Assembly (NCBI RefSeq): GCF_000764225.1
Contig: NZ_JQED01000009.1
Location: 1-64,000 of the forward strand
Reading direction: 5' to 3'
Length of the DNA: 64,000 nucleotides
Origin: Colwellia psychrerythraea
GTDB taxonomy: Bacteria > Pseudomonadota > Gammaproteobacteria > Enterobacterales > Alteromonadaceae
The notes below the pieces were generated by a model, which saw nothing but the letters and a program-made list of their open reading frames with translations, had not been told where the DNA came from and did not search any database. Below are positions 27,077-36,569 of this stretch, one piece after another (positions within the stretch are counted from its first letter, which is position 1; the number at the start of each line of letters is the position of its first letter). The translations under genes were made by a program, and so were the position numbers.

Positions 27077-28804
27077 TTAAAACGGATAAACAATGGGAAT
27101 AACCAAAATTACCGTTGTACTATAAATCAATGAAATGGGTAAACCAAAACGGACAAAGTCCGTTAATTGGTAATTGCCCGCGTTATAGACCATCACGTTG
27201 GTTTGATAACCATAAGGACTGATAAAACTGCCACTTGCCGCAAAGGCAACGGCCATCACAAAGGGTGTTGGGTCTACGCCAAGACCTAGCGCAATGTTAT
27301 ATGCAATAGGAAACGCTAAGGCCGCTGCAGCACTGTTAGTGATGAGCTCTGTCATGGTCAATGTTAATAAAAAGATAATAACAAAAGCGATATAGATACT
27401 TTGGCCATGTAAAAAACCTTCGATGTTTTGCGCTAACATCGCGGCAATCCCCGTATTCTCAAGGGCCGACGCTAAGGTTAATGCGCCTAGCACTATCATC
27501 CAAATTTCTAAAGGAAAGCGGCGTTTTATTTCGTTAACCGACAGTGAATCACTGAAAATTAAAAAAGCTAAATAAATAAATAAACAGCTAAGTAAAGGTA
27601 ACGGGGTAAAAACTGACACTAAAATACTGGTAATAAAGCCCCACACCGTGGTGTGATCACGCCAACCACTGAGCATATTATCGGCCTGATGGCCGGATAA
27701 TATATAGAAATTTTTCGATAAATTTGGTCTGGTGGTAAAGTCTTGACCAACCGCTAACACCAGAAAATCCCCTGGTTGTAAGACGATATCACCTAATTTA
27801 CCCGATAATGCAGAGCCTTCTCGACGCACTGCAACAACCGCAGCATCAAAACGTGCGCGAAAACCGGCTTTTTTTAAAGTTTTCCCGGCAATAGTTGAAT
27901 CCGCTTTCACCAGTACTTCTGTTAAATTATCTCGCAATAAATCATCTTGCTCGGCATATAAATTCAAACCGTCAAATTGCTGTAATGTTAATACCTTGGA
28001 GATATCACCACTGAAAATCAGTTTATCCTGTGCAAGTACACGCTCTTCTGGGCAAACGGGTGAAATTAATCGACCTTGACGGACTATTTCCACTAAAAAT
28101 AACGAGTCCAAATTTCTCAGACCATTATCTTCAATACTCTTACCAATTAGGGTTGATGAGGTGGCAACTTCCGCTTCAAGTAAATAATCATTGGTGGTTA
28201 AATTATCATCTACCAAGGTAGGTAAAGAACGGCTGCGAATTAAAATGACAAAAAGACATAAAACAAAAGCGGCTAGACCAATTAAGGTGAAATCAAAGAA
28301 GCCAAAGCCCGCATGACCTTGTTTAATCAATAAGCTGTTTACAATCAGGTTGGTCGAGGTGCCCACGAGTGTCAGTGTCCCCCCTAAAATCGCGGCAAAG
28401 GAAAGCGGTAATAAGAGTTTCCCTGCATTAATGAGATTATTCTTTTTCACGGTATTAATCAGTGTGGCCACGACCGCCGTATTACTCATGATAGCCGAAG
28501 AAAAGGCCGTACCGAGTAATAAACGTAAGGTTGATTTTACTTTTGAGCCATTAAAAACACCGGCAGATAAACGTCTTAAAATACTGGTACGTTCAAAAGC
28601 AAAGGAGCAAATCACTAACAAGACTAGGGTAACAAGGCCTGGGTTAACGGCGTTGGTTAAAATGTCATCAACGCTGACTAATGACAGTGCTAAACACAAC
28701 AGTATCGTCACAGAGAAAACTCGCTCTGGTACATGGCTGTATTTAACTAAGCTGATAAAAGTGGTAACAAACACACCTATCATCAACCACTGCGCTATTG
28801 TCAT
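27077..28804 (-). CDS. SLC13-family (sulfate) permease with TrkA-C domains
   Basis: A 575-residue inner-membrane transporter of the divalent anion:Na+ symporter (SLC13/CitT-like) family. About ten or more hydrophobic helices lie in two halves (residues 1-190 and 385-575) around a soluble insert (about 200-380) containing two TrkA-C-like regulatory domains (LIGKSIEDNGLRNLDSLFL; GKTLKKAGFRARFDAAVVA). Repeated motifs such as GTSTNLIVNSLL and SFISPYGYQTN are typical substrate and sodium binding loops. Because it sits between cysN and cysC, sulfate is the likely substrate. A terminator separates it from cysN, so it may have its own promoter or depend on read-through. Confidence 0.88.
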   Translation of the reverse strand: MTIAQWLMIGVFVTTFISLVKYSHVPERVFSVTILLCLALSLVSVDDILTNAVNPGLVTLVLLVICSFAFERTSILRRLSAGVFNGSKVKSTLRLLLGTAFSSAIMSNTAVVATLINTVKKNNLINAGKLLLPLSFAAILGGTLTLVGTSTNLIVNSLLIKQGHAGFGFFDFTLIGLAAFVLCLFVILIRSRSLPTLVDDNLTTNDYLLEAEVATSSTLIGKSIEDNGLRNLDSLFLVEIVRQGRLISPVCPEERVLAQDKLIFSGDISKVLTLQQFDGLNLYAEQDDLLRDNLTEVLVKADSTIAGKTLKKAGFRARFDAAVVAVRREGSALSGKLGDIVLQPGDFLVLAVGQDFTTRPNLSKNFYILSGHQADNMLSGWRDHTTVWGFITSILVSVFTPLPLLSCLFIYLAFLIFSDSLSVNEIKRRFPLEIWMIVLGALTLASALENTGIAAMLAQNIEGFLHGQSIYIAFVIIFLLTLTMTELITNSAAAALAFPIAYNIALGLGVDPTPFVMAVAFAASGSFISPYGYQTNVMVYNAGNYQLTDFVRFGLPISLIYSTTVILVIPIVYPF

Positions 28805-28849
28805 ATAAATTCCCTTGCCTAAAAAATGATAACCACGGTGAAACGTTAT

Positions 28850-28889
28850 ACAAAATAAAAAGGCTATAAAGCGCTAACTTTACAGCCTT
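28850..28889 (-). terminator. Rho-independent terminator between cysN and the permease
   Basis: On the minus strand AAGGCTGTAAAG and CTTTATAGCCTT (plus positions 28878-28889 and 28860-28871) pair over 12 bases with one G-U, closing a six-base loop, and TTTTATTTT follows. It lies 46 bases before the permease start and would end or attenuate cysDN transcription. Confidence 0.75.
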
Positions 28890-28916
28890 AAAGCTCTCTC
28901 TAGCGCGAACAAGTTC

Positions 28917-28946
28917 CCGCCTACAATTCATTTAACTCGTAGGCGG
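28917..28946. other. Second hairpin after cysN
   Basis: CCGCCTAC (28917-28924) and GTAGGCGG (28939-28946) form a GC-rich eight-base stem with a 14-base loop, directly after the cysN stop and just before the terminator. It may strengthen termination or shape the mRNA 3' end. Confidence 0.5.
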
Positions 28947-28966
28947 AATTTTAATCACGCTTTGGG

Positions 28967-30367
28967 CTATTTAGTAATGTCGCGTGCACCCCAGTGTGGG
29001 AACTGCTTGCGAACTAAAGCATTCAACTCTAATTCAAACGCCGAGTACTCATGCGTTTCTTCATCGATAGCGTGGTTTATCATGCCCGCACCAACGGTTA
29101 CATTACTGAGTCTGTCGATGATAATGAAAGCACCCGTGCCTTGATTGTCTTGATAAGCATCAAAATGTAGAGTTTCACCAGCGACGAAGTTAACGATACC
29201 GATATCATTCACCGCGAGTTGCGAGCTAGATAAACTTTCCATGGTGTTTACGTCGTATTTGCTTACAATGTTTTGTGCATGACCCGTAGTCATTTTACTG
29301 CCGTGCTTGATAAAGTATTCACGACCCGGCTCAAGTTCATTTTCATGCATCCAAACAACCGTTGCACTGAACTCTTTTGCTGAAACAGGTAAACAGTCCT
29401 TTTTAACTATGATTTCGCCGCGGCTAATATCTATTTCATCTTCTAGGGTTAGCGTTACGGCCATGCCTTTATCTGCACGCTCTAAATTGCCATCAAAGGT
29501 AACAATGTCTTTGACGACACTTTCTTTACCTGACGGCAAGGCAACAATAGTGTCACCGACCAGTACATGACCCGAAGCGATAGTGCCGGCAAAACCACGG
29601 AAATCAAGATTAGGTCGGTTCACATATTGTACTTGGAAGCGAAACTGAGTGAATTCATCTTGGGTTTTCACATCAATCGTATTAAGCAACTTCATCAAGG
29701 TTGCGCCCGGATACCATGGCATGTTGTCGCTTTCTTCGACCACGTTATCGCCATTAAGCGCTGACATTGGCACAAAACGTACATCAGAAAAGGCTAATGA
29801 TTCACTAAATTCACGGTATTCTTTTTTGATTTCTTGATAACGTTCTTGAGAGTAGTCAACCAAATCCATTTTGTTTACCGCAACGACAATGTGTTTGATA
29901 CCCAACAATGAACAAATAAATGAATGACGACGAGTTTGCGTCTGTACGCCATAACGCGCATCAATCAAGATAATCGCAATATCACATGTTGAAGCTCCCG
30001 TAGCCATATTACGAGTGTACTGTTCGTGGCCTGGGGTGTCAGCGATAATAAACTTACGTTTATCTGTTGAGAAGTAACGATAGGCCACATCAATGGTAAT
30101 GCCCTGCTCTCGCTCCGACTGAAGACCATCAACCAGTAATGCTAAATCAACGGCTTCGCCTGTTGTACCTGATTTTTTAGAATCTTTTTCAATAGCCGCA
30201 AGTTGATCTTCAAAAATCATCTTTGAGTCATGTAATAAACGACCAATTAAGGTGCTCTTACCATCGTCTACGCTACCGCACGTTAAGAAACGTACTAACT
30301 CTTTGTTTTCATGTTGCTTTAAGTAAGCCTGAATGTCTTCTTCAATTAAGTCTGATTGGTGACTCAT
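28967..30367 (-). CDS. cysN: Sulfate adenylyltransferase subunit 1 (GTPase)
   Basis: A 466-residue EF-Tu-like GTPase subunit of ATP sulfurylase; GTP hydrolysis drives APS synthesis by CysD. G motifs are clear: GSVDDGKST (P-loop, residues about 31-39), [12 protein letters not shown] and NKMDLVD, followed by the beta-barrel domains. The length fits CysN alone and not a CysNC fusion, consistent with the separate cysC. It lies 54 bases after cysD on the same strand, with two hairpins following. Confidence 0.96.
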   Translation of the reverse strand: MSHQSDLIEEDIQAYLKQHENKELVRFLTCGSVDDGKSTLIGRLLHDSKMIFEDQLAAIEKDSKKSGTTGEAVDLALLVDGLQSEREQGITIDVAYRYFSTDKRKFIIADTPGHEQYTRNMATGASTCDIAIILIDARYGVQTQTRRHSFICSLLGIKHIVVAVNKMDLVDYSQERYQEIKKEYREFSESLAFSDVRFVPMSALNGDNVVEESDNMPWYPGATLMKLLNTIDVKTQDEFTQFRFQVQYVNRPNLDFRGFAGTIASGHVLVGDTIVALPSGKESVVKDIVTFDGNLERADKGMAVTLTLEDEIDISRGEIIVKKDCLPVSAKEFSATVVWMHENELEPGREYFIKHGSKMTTGHAQNIVSKYDVNTMESLSSSQLAVNDIGIVNFVAGETLHFDAYQDNQGTGAFIIIDRLSNVTVGAGMINHAIDEETHEYSAFELELNALVRKQFPHWGARDITK

Positions 30368-30421
30368 AAGTTTATCCTTCCAAAATTGTTCATCAATAAA
30401 ATGCTGTAAAATAAATGAGGC

Positions 30422-31321
30422 TTAGAAATAGCCTTCCATTTTTTTCTTTTCCATTGAACCGGCGCTATCGTGATCTATCACGCGCCCTTGACGTTCAGAG
30501 GTTTTCGTTAATAGCATTTCTTGAATAATTTCAGGTAAGGTACTCGCCGTTGACTCAACTGCTCCCGTTAACGGGTAACAACCTAACGTTCTAAAGCGTA
30601 CATTTTTCATCTGTATTTCTTCATCTTCGCCAATCGGCATACGGTCATCATCTACCATAATTAAGGTACCGTCGCGTTCAACAACAGGACGTTTTTCAGC
30701 CAAATAAAGCGGTACAATTGGAATACTTTCTAAATAGATGTATTGCCAGATATCAAGCTCAGTCCAGTTAGATAATGGGAAAACACGTATGCTTTCGCCT
30801 TTATTTACTTTACCGTTATAGATATTCCACAATTCTGGACGTTGGCTTTTCGGATCCCAACGATGGTTTTCATCACGGAATGAATAAACACGCTCTTTGG
30901 CACGTGATTTTTCTTCATCACGGCGTGCACCACCAAACGCAGCATCAAAACCGTATTTATTAAGTGCTTGCTTTAAACCTTGGGTTTTCATGACATCGGT
31001 ATGCGTAGCACTACCATGGGTAAATGGCCCCATACCCATTTCAATACCTTCAGGGTTTTGATGCACAAGTAATTCAAAGCCGTAGTCTTTCGCCATTTGG
31101 TCACGAAAAGCGATCATCTCTTTAAATTTCCAGTTAGTATCAACATGTAATAACGGAAAAGGAATTTTACCTGGCGCAAAGGCTTTGCGCGCTAAATGCA
31201 GTAACACGGCCGAGTCTTTGCCGACAGAGTACAACATCACGGGATTATCAAATTCAGCCGCTACCTCACGAAAGATATGGATAGATTCAGCTTCAAGTTT
31301 TTTTAAATGGGTTAAATTCAT
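30422..31321 (-). CDS. cysD: Sulfate adenylyltransferase subunit 2
   Basis: A 299-residue catalytic subunit of ATP sulfurylase of the PP-loop ATPase family, which adenylates sulfate with ATP. The PP-loop motif [13 protein letters not shown] (residues about 32-44) and the conserved [16 protein letters not shown] block are present. It is the first gene of the cysDN unit and has about 230 bases of upstream intergenic sequence, which should hold the promoter; no CysB-like site could be assigned by eye. Confidence 0.96.
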   Translation of the reverse strand: MNLTHLKKLEAESIHIFREVAAEFDNPVMLYSVGKDSAVLLHLARKAFAPGKIPFPLLHVDTNWKFKEMIAFRDQMAKDYGFELLVHQNPEGIEMGMGPFTHGSATHTDVMKTQGLKQALNKYGFDAAFGGARRDEEKSRAKERVYSFRDENHRWDPKSQRPELWNIYNGKVNKGESIRVFPLSNWTELDIWQYIYLESIPIVPLYLAEKRPVVERDGTLIMVDDDRMPIGEDEEIQMKNVRFRTLGCYPLTGAVESTASTLPEIIQEMLLTKTSERQGRVIDHDSAGSMEKKKMEGYF

Positions 31322-31494
31322 TGCTAATACAAACTTTATGAAAAATTAATGTCCTTATAATGCCATAAACAGATATATTTTCCATATAAGAAACGCATTC
31401 AATATAACCAAAAGTAATATAGATATTTATAGCGATTCTAGTCATTTTGATAATAGAGTGATATTGAGTAAAAGGTAATGCGGGCGATTTGAAC

Positions 31495-31529
31495 TAATAA
31501 ATAAAAAGTCAGCATTACTGCTGACTTTT
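31495..31529 (-). terminator. Rho-independent terminator after the ComEA-like gene
   Basis: AAAAGTCAGC (31504-31513) and GCTGACTTTT (31520-31529) form a perfect ten-base stem with a six-base loop; on the minus strand it runs into TTTTTATTTATT. Confidence 0.85.
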
Positions 31530-31555
31530 AAACAATGGATCTGAGCTAAAAAAAC

Positions 31556-31894
31556 TTAAATAGCTAATCTAGCTTTATTTTCAGCAACAATCTTTTCCCC
31601 AATGCCACTAACTTTAGTAAGTTCATTAACAGACTTAAAAGAACCAACCTGTTGTCGATACACAATAATGGCTTGAGCTTTAGTATGCCCAACTCCTTTT
31701 AGGGTGACCAACTGTTCAAAGGTGGATTTATTCAGGTTAACAACTTGCTGTTTTACTGCTTGTGCACTTTGTCCTTGTGCAACTTGACTTCCATTAGCCT
31801 CTTTAGCAAAAGTTAATGGTGAGCTCACGAGTAAAATTACGCCTAACGTTAAGGCAGCTATGGTTTTATTGAGGTGTTTCGGCTGATTATTCAT
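31556..31894 (-). CDS. ComEA-like helix-hairpin-helix protein
   Basis: A 112-residue exported protein with a signal peptide (ending near LTFAKE) and a C-terminal helix-hairpin-helix pair (VVNLNKSTFEQLVTLKGVG and VNELTKVSGIGEKIV), the arrangement of ComEA, the periplasmic DNA-binding protein used in natural transformation. Length and layout match small Gram-negative ComEA proteins. comEC is present 18 kb away, consistent with a DNA-uptake machinery. It has its own terminator and lies downstream of the thioredoxin-like gene. Confidence 0.85.
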   Translation of the reverse strand: MNNQPKHLNKTIAALTLGVILLVSSPLTFAKEANGSQVAQGQSAQAVKQQVVNLNKSTFEQLVTLKGVGHTKAQAIIVYRQQVGSFKSVNELTKVSGIGEKIVAENKARLAI

Positions 31895-31942
31895 CTTTAA
31901 TTCCTTCTAAAGTAATCCATTAAACAACAACTGAATTGCCAC

Positions 31943-31985
31943 TAATAAAAAACCTAGTAACAACTTAACAGTCATTACTAGGTTT
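31943..31985 (-). terminator. Rho-independent terminator after the thioredoxin-like gene
   Basis: AAACCTAGTAA (31950-31960) and TTACTAGGTTT (31975-31985) form a perfect 11-base stem; the minus strand continues into TTTTTTATT. Confidence 0.85.
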
Positions 31986-32069
31986 AGATCGATAACTCTC
32001 TTTTGTCAAAAGCCAAATGAGCTATGAAAAATCACTCGCTAGATCAATAGCCACTAATTATGTCTATTT

Positions 32070-32594
32070 TTAATGCCAAATAATCTTTGCTAACTGTTGT
32101 TCACCCTCAGCTAGATTCATTTGGATTATTTTATTATTTTCACCAATGGTGATCAAACGTGGAATGCCACCTGAAGCAAATCGTTTGTAGATACTTCGAT
32201 CATTATCAACCGCTAATGCGACCTTAATACCACGCTTATCTCGCCAAGTGCTAACAGTAGTAACATCCTCTTCTCGAGCAATAGCGATGATTTCAATGTC
32301 ATCACTTTCAAGTAATGGGGAATTATTTAACGCCTTAAGTAATCGGTTAGAATCATGGCACCAGGTCGCGAACAAAATAACCAACTTACGTTTGCCTAGT
32401 TGGTGTAAATTCACGGTTTCACCATCAATGGTCGAAATGCTTTCAATCGGTAATATATCGCCCGAATTAACGTATTCATCATGAATAACAGCTTCTTGTT
32501 GATTTAACGGTATCGCCTGACAAGCAGATAAAGCAATTGTTAAACTCGCCGTAAAAAATAAACGCTGTAATGTATTCTGGGTGGTTTTAACCAT
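32070..32594 (-). CDS. Thioredoxin-like lipoprotein with a single redox cysteine
   Basis: A 174-residue TlpA/thioredoxin-like protein with a lipoprotein signal (LSAC, Cys25). The thioredoxin fold signatures are seen: the active-site strand ILFATWCHDS, where only the first cysteine (Cys79) is kept and the second position is Ser82 (a CxxS instead of CxxC), and the cis-Pro region GGIPRLIT. A one-cysteine site suggests a reductase-independent or peroxiredoxin-like role instead of classical disulfide exchange. Divergent from mfd, with a 170-base shared region. Confidence 0.7.
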   Translation of the reverse strand: MVKTTQNTLQRLFFTASLTIALSACQAIPLNQQEAVIHDEYVNSGDILPIESISTIDGETVNLHQLGKRKLVILFATWCHDSNRLLKALNNSPLLESDDIEIIAIAREEDVTTVSTWRDKRGIKVALAVDNDRSIYKRFASGGIPRLITIGENNKIIQMNLAEGEQQLAKIIWH

Positions 32595-32764
32595 GAAAGA
32601 TGTCCCTATATATATTAATTGTGGTTAACTACCGGCTATTTAACCTTAATTCACGCTATTTTCCAATAAACAAAACAAAAATACGTATCTACTAGCGCTT
32701 TTGTTATAGCTTAATTAGAATAGCTGTCATTATTTTATCGCCTAGTTATTAATGTAAGGAAATC

Positions 32765-35700
32765 ATGAGCAAAGCAAGTAACCTGTTGACCCCTGTATTG
32801 GCCAAGCGCCGTGGAAAAAATCCCGATAAGAAGAGTTGGCATAATTTACATGGTAGCAGCAGTAGTTTTGCCCTTTACCAAGCCGCACAAACGGCGAAAA
32901 CACCTATACTATTGATTACAAGTAATACGCCTCAAGCCCTTAAAATTGAGCAAGAATTACTTAGCTTAACGAAGAGTGATAGCCAAAATAAGGCAAAAAT
33001 CTGCTTATTTCCCGATTGGGAAACACTGCCGTATGATAACTTTTCCCCACACCAAGACATTATCTCTCAACGCTTAGCTACCTTGTATCATTTATCTCGT
33101 ATGGAATCTGGCATTATTATTGTGCCGGTTACCACGCTTGTACAAAAGTTAGCGCCGAAACAATATATAGAAGCAAACAGTTTAATCATCAAACAAGGCG
33201 ATAAAAAAGATTTACATCAAATGCGACAAGCGCTCGAAGCAAGCGGTTATCGTAACGTAGACCAAGTGTTAGAACACGGTGAATTTTCTGCTCGAGGCGC
33301 CATTTTAGACCTTTTCCCTATGGGCAGTAATAAACCTTTTCGTTTAGACTTTTTTGATGATGAAATTGATGAGATACGCCTTTTTGATCCTGAGAGTCAG
33401 CGTTCAAAAGAAAAGATTGATGAGATTAACTTGCTACCAGCACACGAGTTTCCAATTGATGAAGCAGGTATTAATTTATTTCGTAGTCAATTTCGTGAAC
33501 AATTTAGTGGCAATATCCATAAAGAATCGGTTTATCACAAGGTTAGTAATGGTATATTGCCACCTGGTATAGAGTATTACCTACCGCTTTTCTTTGATAA
33601 TAAAAAAGACACCGATAAAGATGCTCTCCCATTAAGTAATACGCTTTGTGATTATTTAACCGATAATACCTTGGTCGTTATTAGTGGTGATATTGAACAC
33701 TCATTGAACCAATATTGGCTTGATATCGAATATCGCTATGAAAACAGACGATACGACCCTACTCGACCTTTGTTACCGCCAGAGCAGTTATTTTTAACGG
33801 CAGAATCACTTTATAGTGCCTTAAAACCTTTTGATCGTATTACCATTGCTGAACAAGCCTCAACCGAGGCATTGCAAGTACAAACTAATGAAGATAAAAC
33901 AAGCGGTCCACAAGTTACAACAGAGATTATTGCGGATACTACTAATGAAGTAAAAAGTAAAAGTAGTGACATCTGTTTTGACGTTAACGCTTTGCCTGAT
34001 TTAACCATTAACCATAAATTGAAGCAGCCCTTTGAATTAATCAATCAATTCATCGCCAGTAAAGATACGCCAAGCAAAGTACTGTTTGTTGCGCAAAGCC
34101 AGGGGCGTCGAGAAAGTGTGCTTGAGTTACTTGAACGAGATAACATCAAACCAGCACAATTTGACAGTATTGATGAATTTATCAATGCCAAAGATACTCT
34201 GGGTATAACCGTTAACAGTTTAAGTCAGGGGTTTTCCTTCCAAGCGAAAGGTCACAGTCAGAAAAATGCTATTGCATTAGTCACTGAAGCTGAATTGCTC
34301 GGTGATCATGTTTCACAAGCAAGAAGACGCACCAAAGCCCAAGACTTACAAGCTGATGCTTTATTTAAAAACCTTGCTGAGTTAACCATTGGTCAACCTG
34401 TAGTCCATATAGAACATGGTATTGGTCGTTATTTAGGTCTACAAACCATTGAAAACGGCGGCATAGTCACTGAGTTTTTGATGCTAAGTTATGCTAACGA
34501 AGCCAAACTTTATGTTCCGGTTAGTTCGTTACACTTAATAGGGCGATATTCGGGTACTGACAGTGAAAATGCACCACTGCACAAGTTAGGTAATGATACA
34601 TGGAGTAAAGCTAAGCAAAAAGCGGCAGAAAAAGTTCGTGATGTAGCTGCAGAATTACTCGATATTTACGCAAAACGTGCCAGTAATCATGGTTATAGTT
34701 TCAAACGTGATAAGCAAGAGTATCAAGCGTTCAGTGACAGTTTTGGCTTTGAGGAAACCTTTGATCAAAAACAAGCAATAAATGCCGTAGTCAGCGATAT
34801 GTTATCACCTAAAACAATGGACAGGCTTGTTTGTGGTGATGTTGGTTTTGGTAAAACTGAAGTGGCTATGCGCGCTGCTTTTGTAGCAGTAAACGATGGT
34901 AAACAAGTGGCAATACTTGTTCCAACAACATTGTTAGCACAACAACATTATGAAAATTTTAGAGACAGATTTGCCAACTGGCCCGTAGTCACCGAAGTCT
35001 TATCACGATTTAAAACGGCTAAAGAACAAAAAGAAGCGATAGCCAGGGTTGAATCAGGTAATGTTGACATTCTTATTGGTACCCACAAATTACTACAAAA
35101 TAGCATAAAATATAAAGATCTTGGTTTGCTTGTAGTTGATGAAGAGCACAGATTTGGCGTAAAACAAAAAGAAAAAATCAAACAGTTACGAAGTAATGTT
35201 GATATTTTAACATTAACCGCAACCCCCATTCCGCGTACCTTAAACATGGCGATGGGCGGCATGCGTGATTTATCCATTATTGCCACGCCACCAGCAAAGC
35301 GTTTAGCAGTAAAGACCTTTGTTCGTGAACACGATGAAGCATTAATTCGAGAAGCTATTTTACGTGAAACTACCCGTGGTGGTCAGGTATATTATCTACA
35401 TAACCACGTTGACTCTATTGATAAAACAGCAGCAGATATTCAAGCGCTGGTTCCTGAGGCGCGCGTTGTTACCGCTCACGGACAAATGGGTGAGCGCGAA
35501 CTTGAACGCATCATGAGTGACTTCTACCATCAACGCTTTAACGTTATTGTTTGCACCACTATCATTGAAACAGGTATAGATGTTCCCAGTGCAAATACGA
35601 TTATAATGGACAGAGCTGACCATCTTGGTTTAGCACAATTACACCAACTTAGGGGTCGTGTTGGTCGCTCACATCATCAGGCTTATGCTTATTTGTTAAC

Positions 35701-36388
35701 GCCACATGAAAAACGTATTACCAAAGATGCTAAAAAGCGCTTAGAAGCTATCGCTTCTCTAGAAGATTTAGGCGCAGGTTTTACCTTAGCAACTCATGAT
35801 CTAGAAATTCGTGGTGCGGGTGAGTTATTGGGTGAAGATCAAAGTGGCTCAATGTGCCAAGTTGGTTTTAGCTTGTATATGGAAATGCTCGACCAAGCCG
35901 TAGCAGCCCTTAAAGAAGGTAAACAATTATCTTTAAACCAAGTTATGTCTACACAAACCGAAATAGAATTACGGGTTCCAGCACTTCTCCCTGATGATTA
36001 TATTTTTGATGTGAGCCTACGTTTGAGCTTGTATAAACGTATTGCCAGCTGCAAAACCAAAAATGAGTTGGATGATATACAGGTTGAACTTATCGACCGC
36101 TTTGGTTTATTACCTCAGCCAAGTAAGAACTTAGTTCAAATAGCCAAGTTACGCCTGAAAGCTCAAACTATTGGTATATCACGGATTGAAGCTAGCGCCA
36201 CTGGTGGTTCGATTGAATTTAGTGATAATACCTCTGTCGATCCTATGTTGATTATAGGCTTAATTCAAAAGTTCCCATCGGTCTACAGAATGGCTGGAGC
36301 GAGTAAGTTGAAGTTTGTAAAAGCTAATGATGATACTCATAAACGTTTCACCTTAATTACCAATATCTTAAATGACTTAGCTAAATAG
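32765..36388 (+). CDS. mfd: Transcription-repair coupling factor
   Basis: A 1,207-residue Mfd protein that removes stalled RNA polymerase and recruits UvrABC to lesions. Domains in order: UvrB-like region (residues about 20-350), the CarD-like RNA polymerase interaction domain (GQPVVHIEHGIGRYLGL, about 538), a RecG-like helicase with Walker A GDVGFGKTE (about 695-703) and a DEEH box (about 790), TRG motif region and the C-terminal UvrA-binding domain. It is slightly longer than the usual 1,150, due to a low-complexity stretch around residues 375-410. The ATG has TAAGGAAAT upstream. It stands upstream of csiV. Confidence 0.96.
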   Translation: MSKASNLLTPVLAKRRGKNPDKKSWHNLHGSSSSFALYQAAQTAKTPILLITSNTPQALKIEQELLSLTKSDSQNKAKICLFPDWETLPYDNFSPHQDIISQRLATLYHLSRMESGIIIVPVTTLVQKLAPKQYIEANSLIIKQGDKKDLHQMRQALEASGYRNVDQVLEHGEFSARGAILDLFPMGSNKPFRLDFFDDEIDEIRLFDPESQRSKEKIDEINLLPAHEFPIDEAGINLFRSQFREQFSGNIHKESVYHKVSNGILPPGIEYYLPLFFDNKKDTDKDALPLSNTLCDYLTDNTLVVISGDIEHSLNQYWLDIEYRYENRRYDPTRPLLPPEQLFLTAESLYSALKPFDRITIAEQASTEALQVQTNEDKTSGPQVTTEIIADTTNEVKSKSSDICFDVNALPDLTINHKLKQPFELINQFIASKDTPSKVLFVAQSQGRRESVLELLERDNIKPAQFDSIDEFINAKDTLGITVNSLSQGFSFQAKGHSQKNAIALVTEAELLGDHVSQARRRTKAQDLQADALFKNLAELTIGQPVVHIEHGIGRYLGLQTIENGGIVTEFLMLSYANEAKLYVPVSSLHLIGRYSGTDSENAPLHKLGNDTWSKAKQKAAEKVRDVAAELLDIYAKRASNHGYSFKRDKQEYQAFSDSFGFEETFDQKQAINAVVSDMLSPKTMDRLVCGDVGFGKTEVAMRAAFVAVNDGKQVAILVPTTLLAQQHYENFRDRFANWPVVTEVLSRFKTAKEQKEAIARVESGNVDILIGTHKLLQNSIKYKDLGLLVVDEEHRFGVKQKEKIKQLRSNVDILTLTATPIPRTLNMAMGGMRDLSIIATPPAKRLAVKTFVREHDEALIREAILRETTRGGQVYYLHNHVDSIDKTAADIQALVPEARVVTAHGQMGERELERIMSDFYHQRFNVIVCTTIIETGIDVPSANTIIMDRADHLGLAQLHQLRGRVGRSHHQAYAYLLTPHEKRITKDAKKRLEAIASLEDLGAGFTLATHDLEIRGAGELLGEDQSGSMCQVGFSLYMEMLDQAVAALKEGKQLSLNQVMSTQTEIELRVPALLPDDYIFDVSLRLSLYKRIASCKTKNELDDIQVELIDRFGLLPQPSKNLVQIAKLRLKAQTIGISRIEASATGGSIEFSDNTSVDPMLIIGLIQKFPSVYRMAGASKLKFVKANDDTHKRFTLITNILNDLAK

Positions 36389-36569
36389 TTACAACACTAC
36401 TTAGATCCGTTCAAAGTGCTGCATTGAGAGTGCTTTGAATGGTAACTGGTATAATGGTAAACTTTGGCAAGTAACAGTTAGTTGTCATAAGTCCCTGATA
36501 TACGGTGACACAGTTTAAGATAACACCTAGTTCGACTGTTTTACTTTGGCCTTACAATACGGATTTTTA

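Noticed and set aside
28350..28808. Plus-strand frame of 152 residues
   Set aside because: It is antisense to the permease gene and has no recognisable protein features.
36410..36439. Hairpin downstream of mfd as a terminator
   Set aside because: The stem has two internal mismatches and no T tract.
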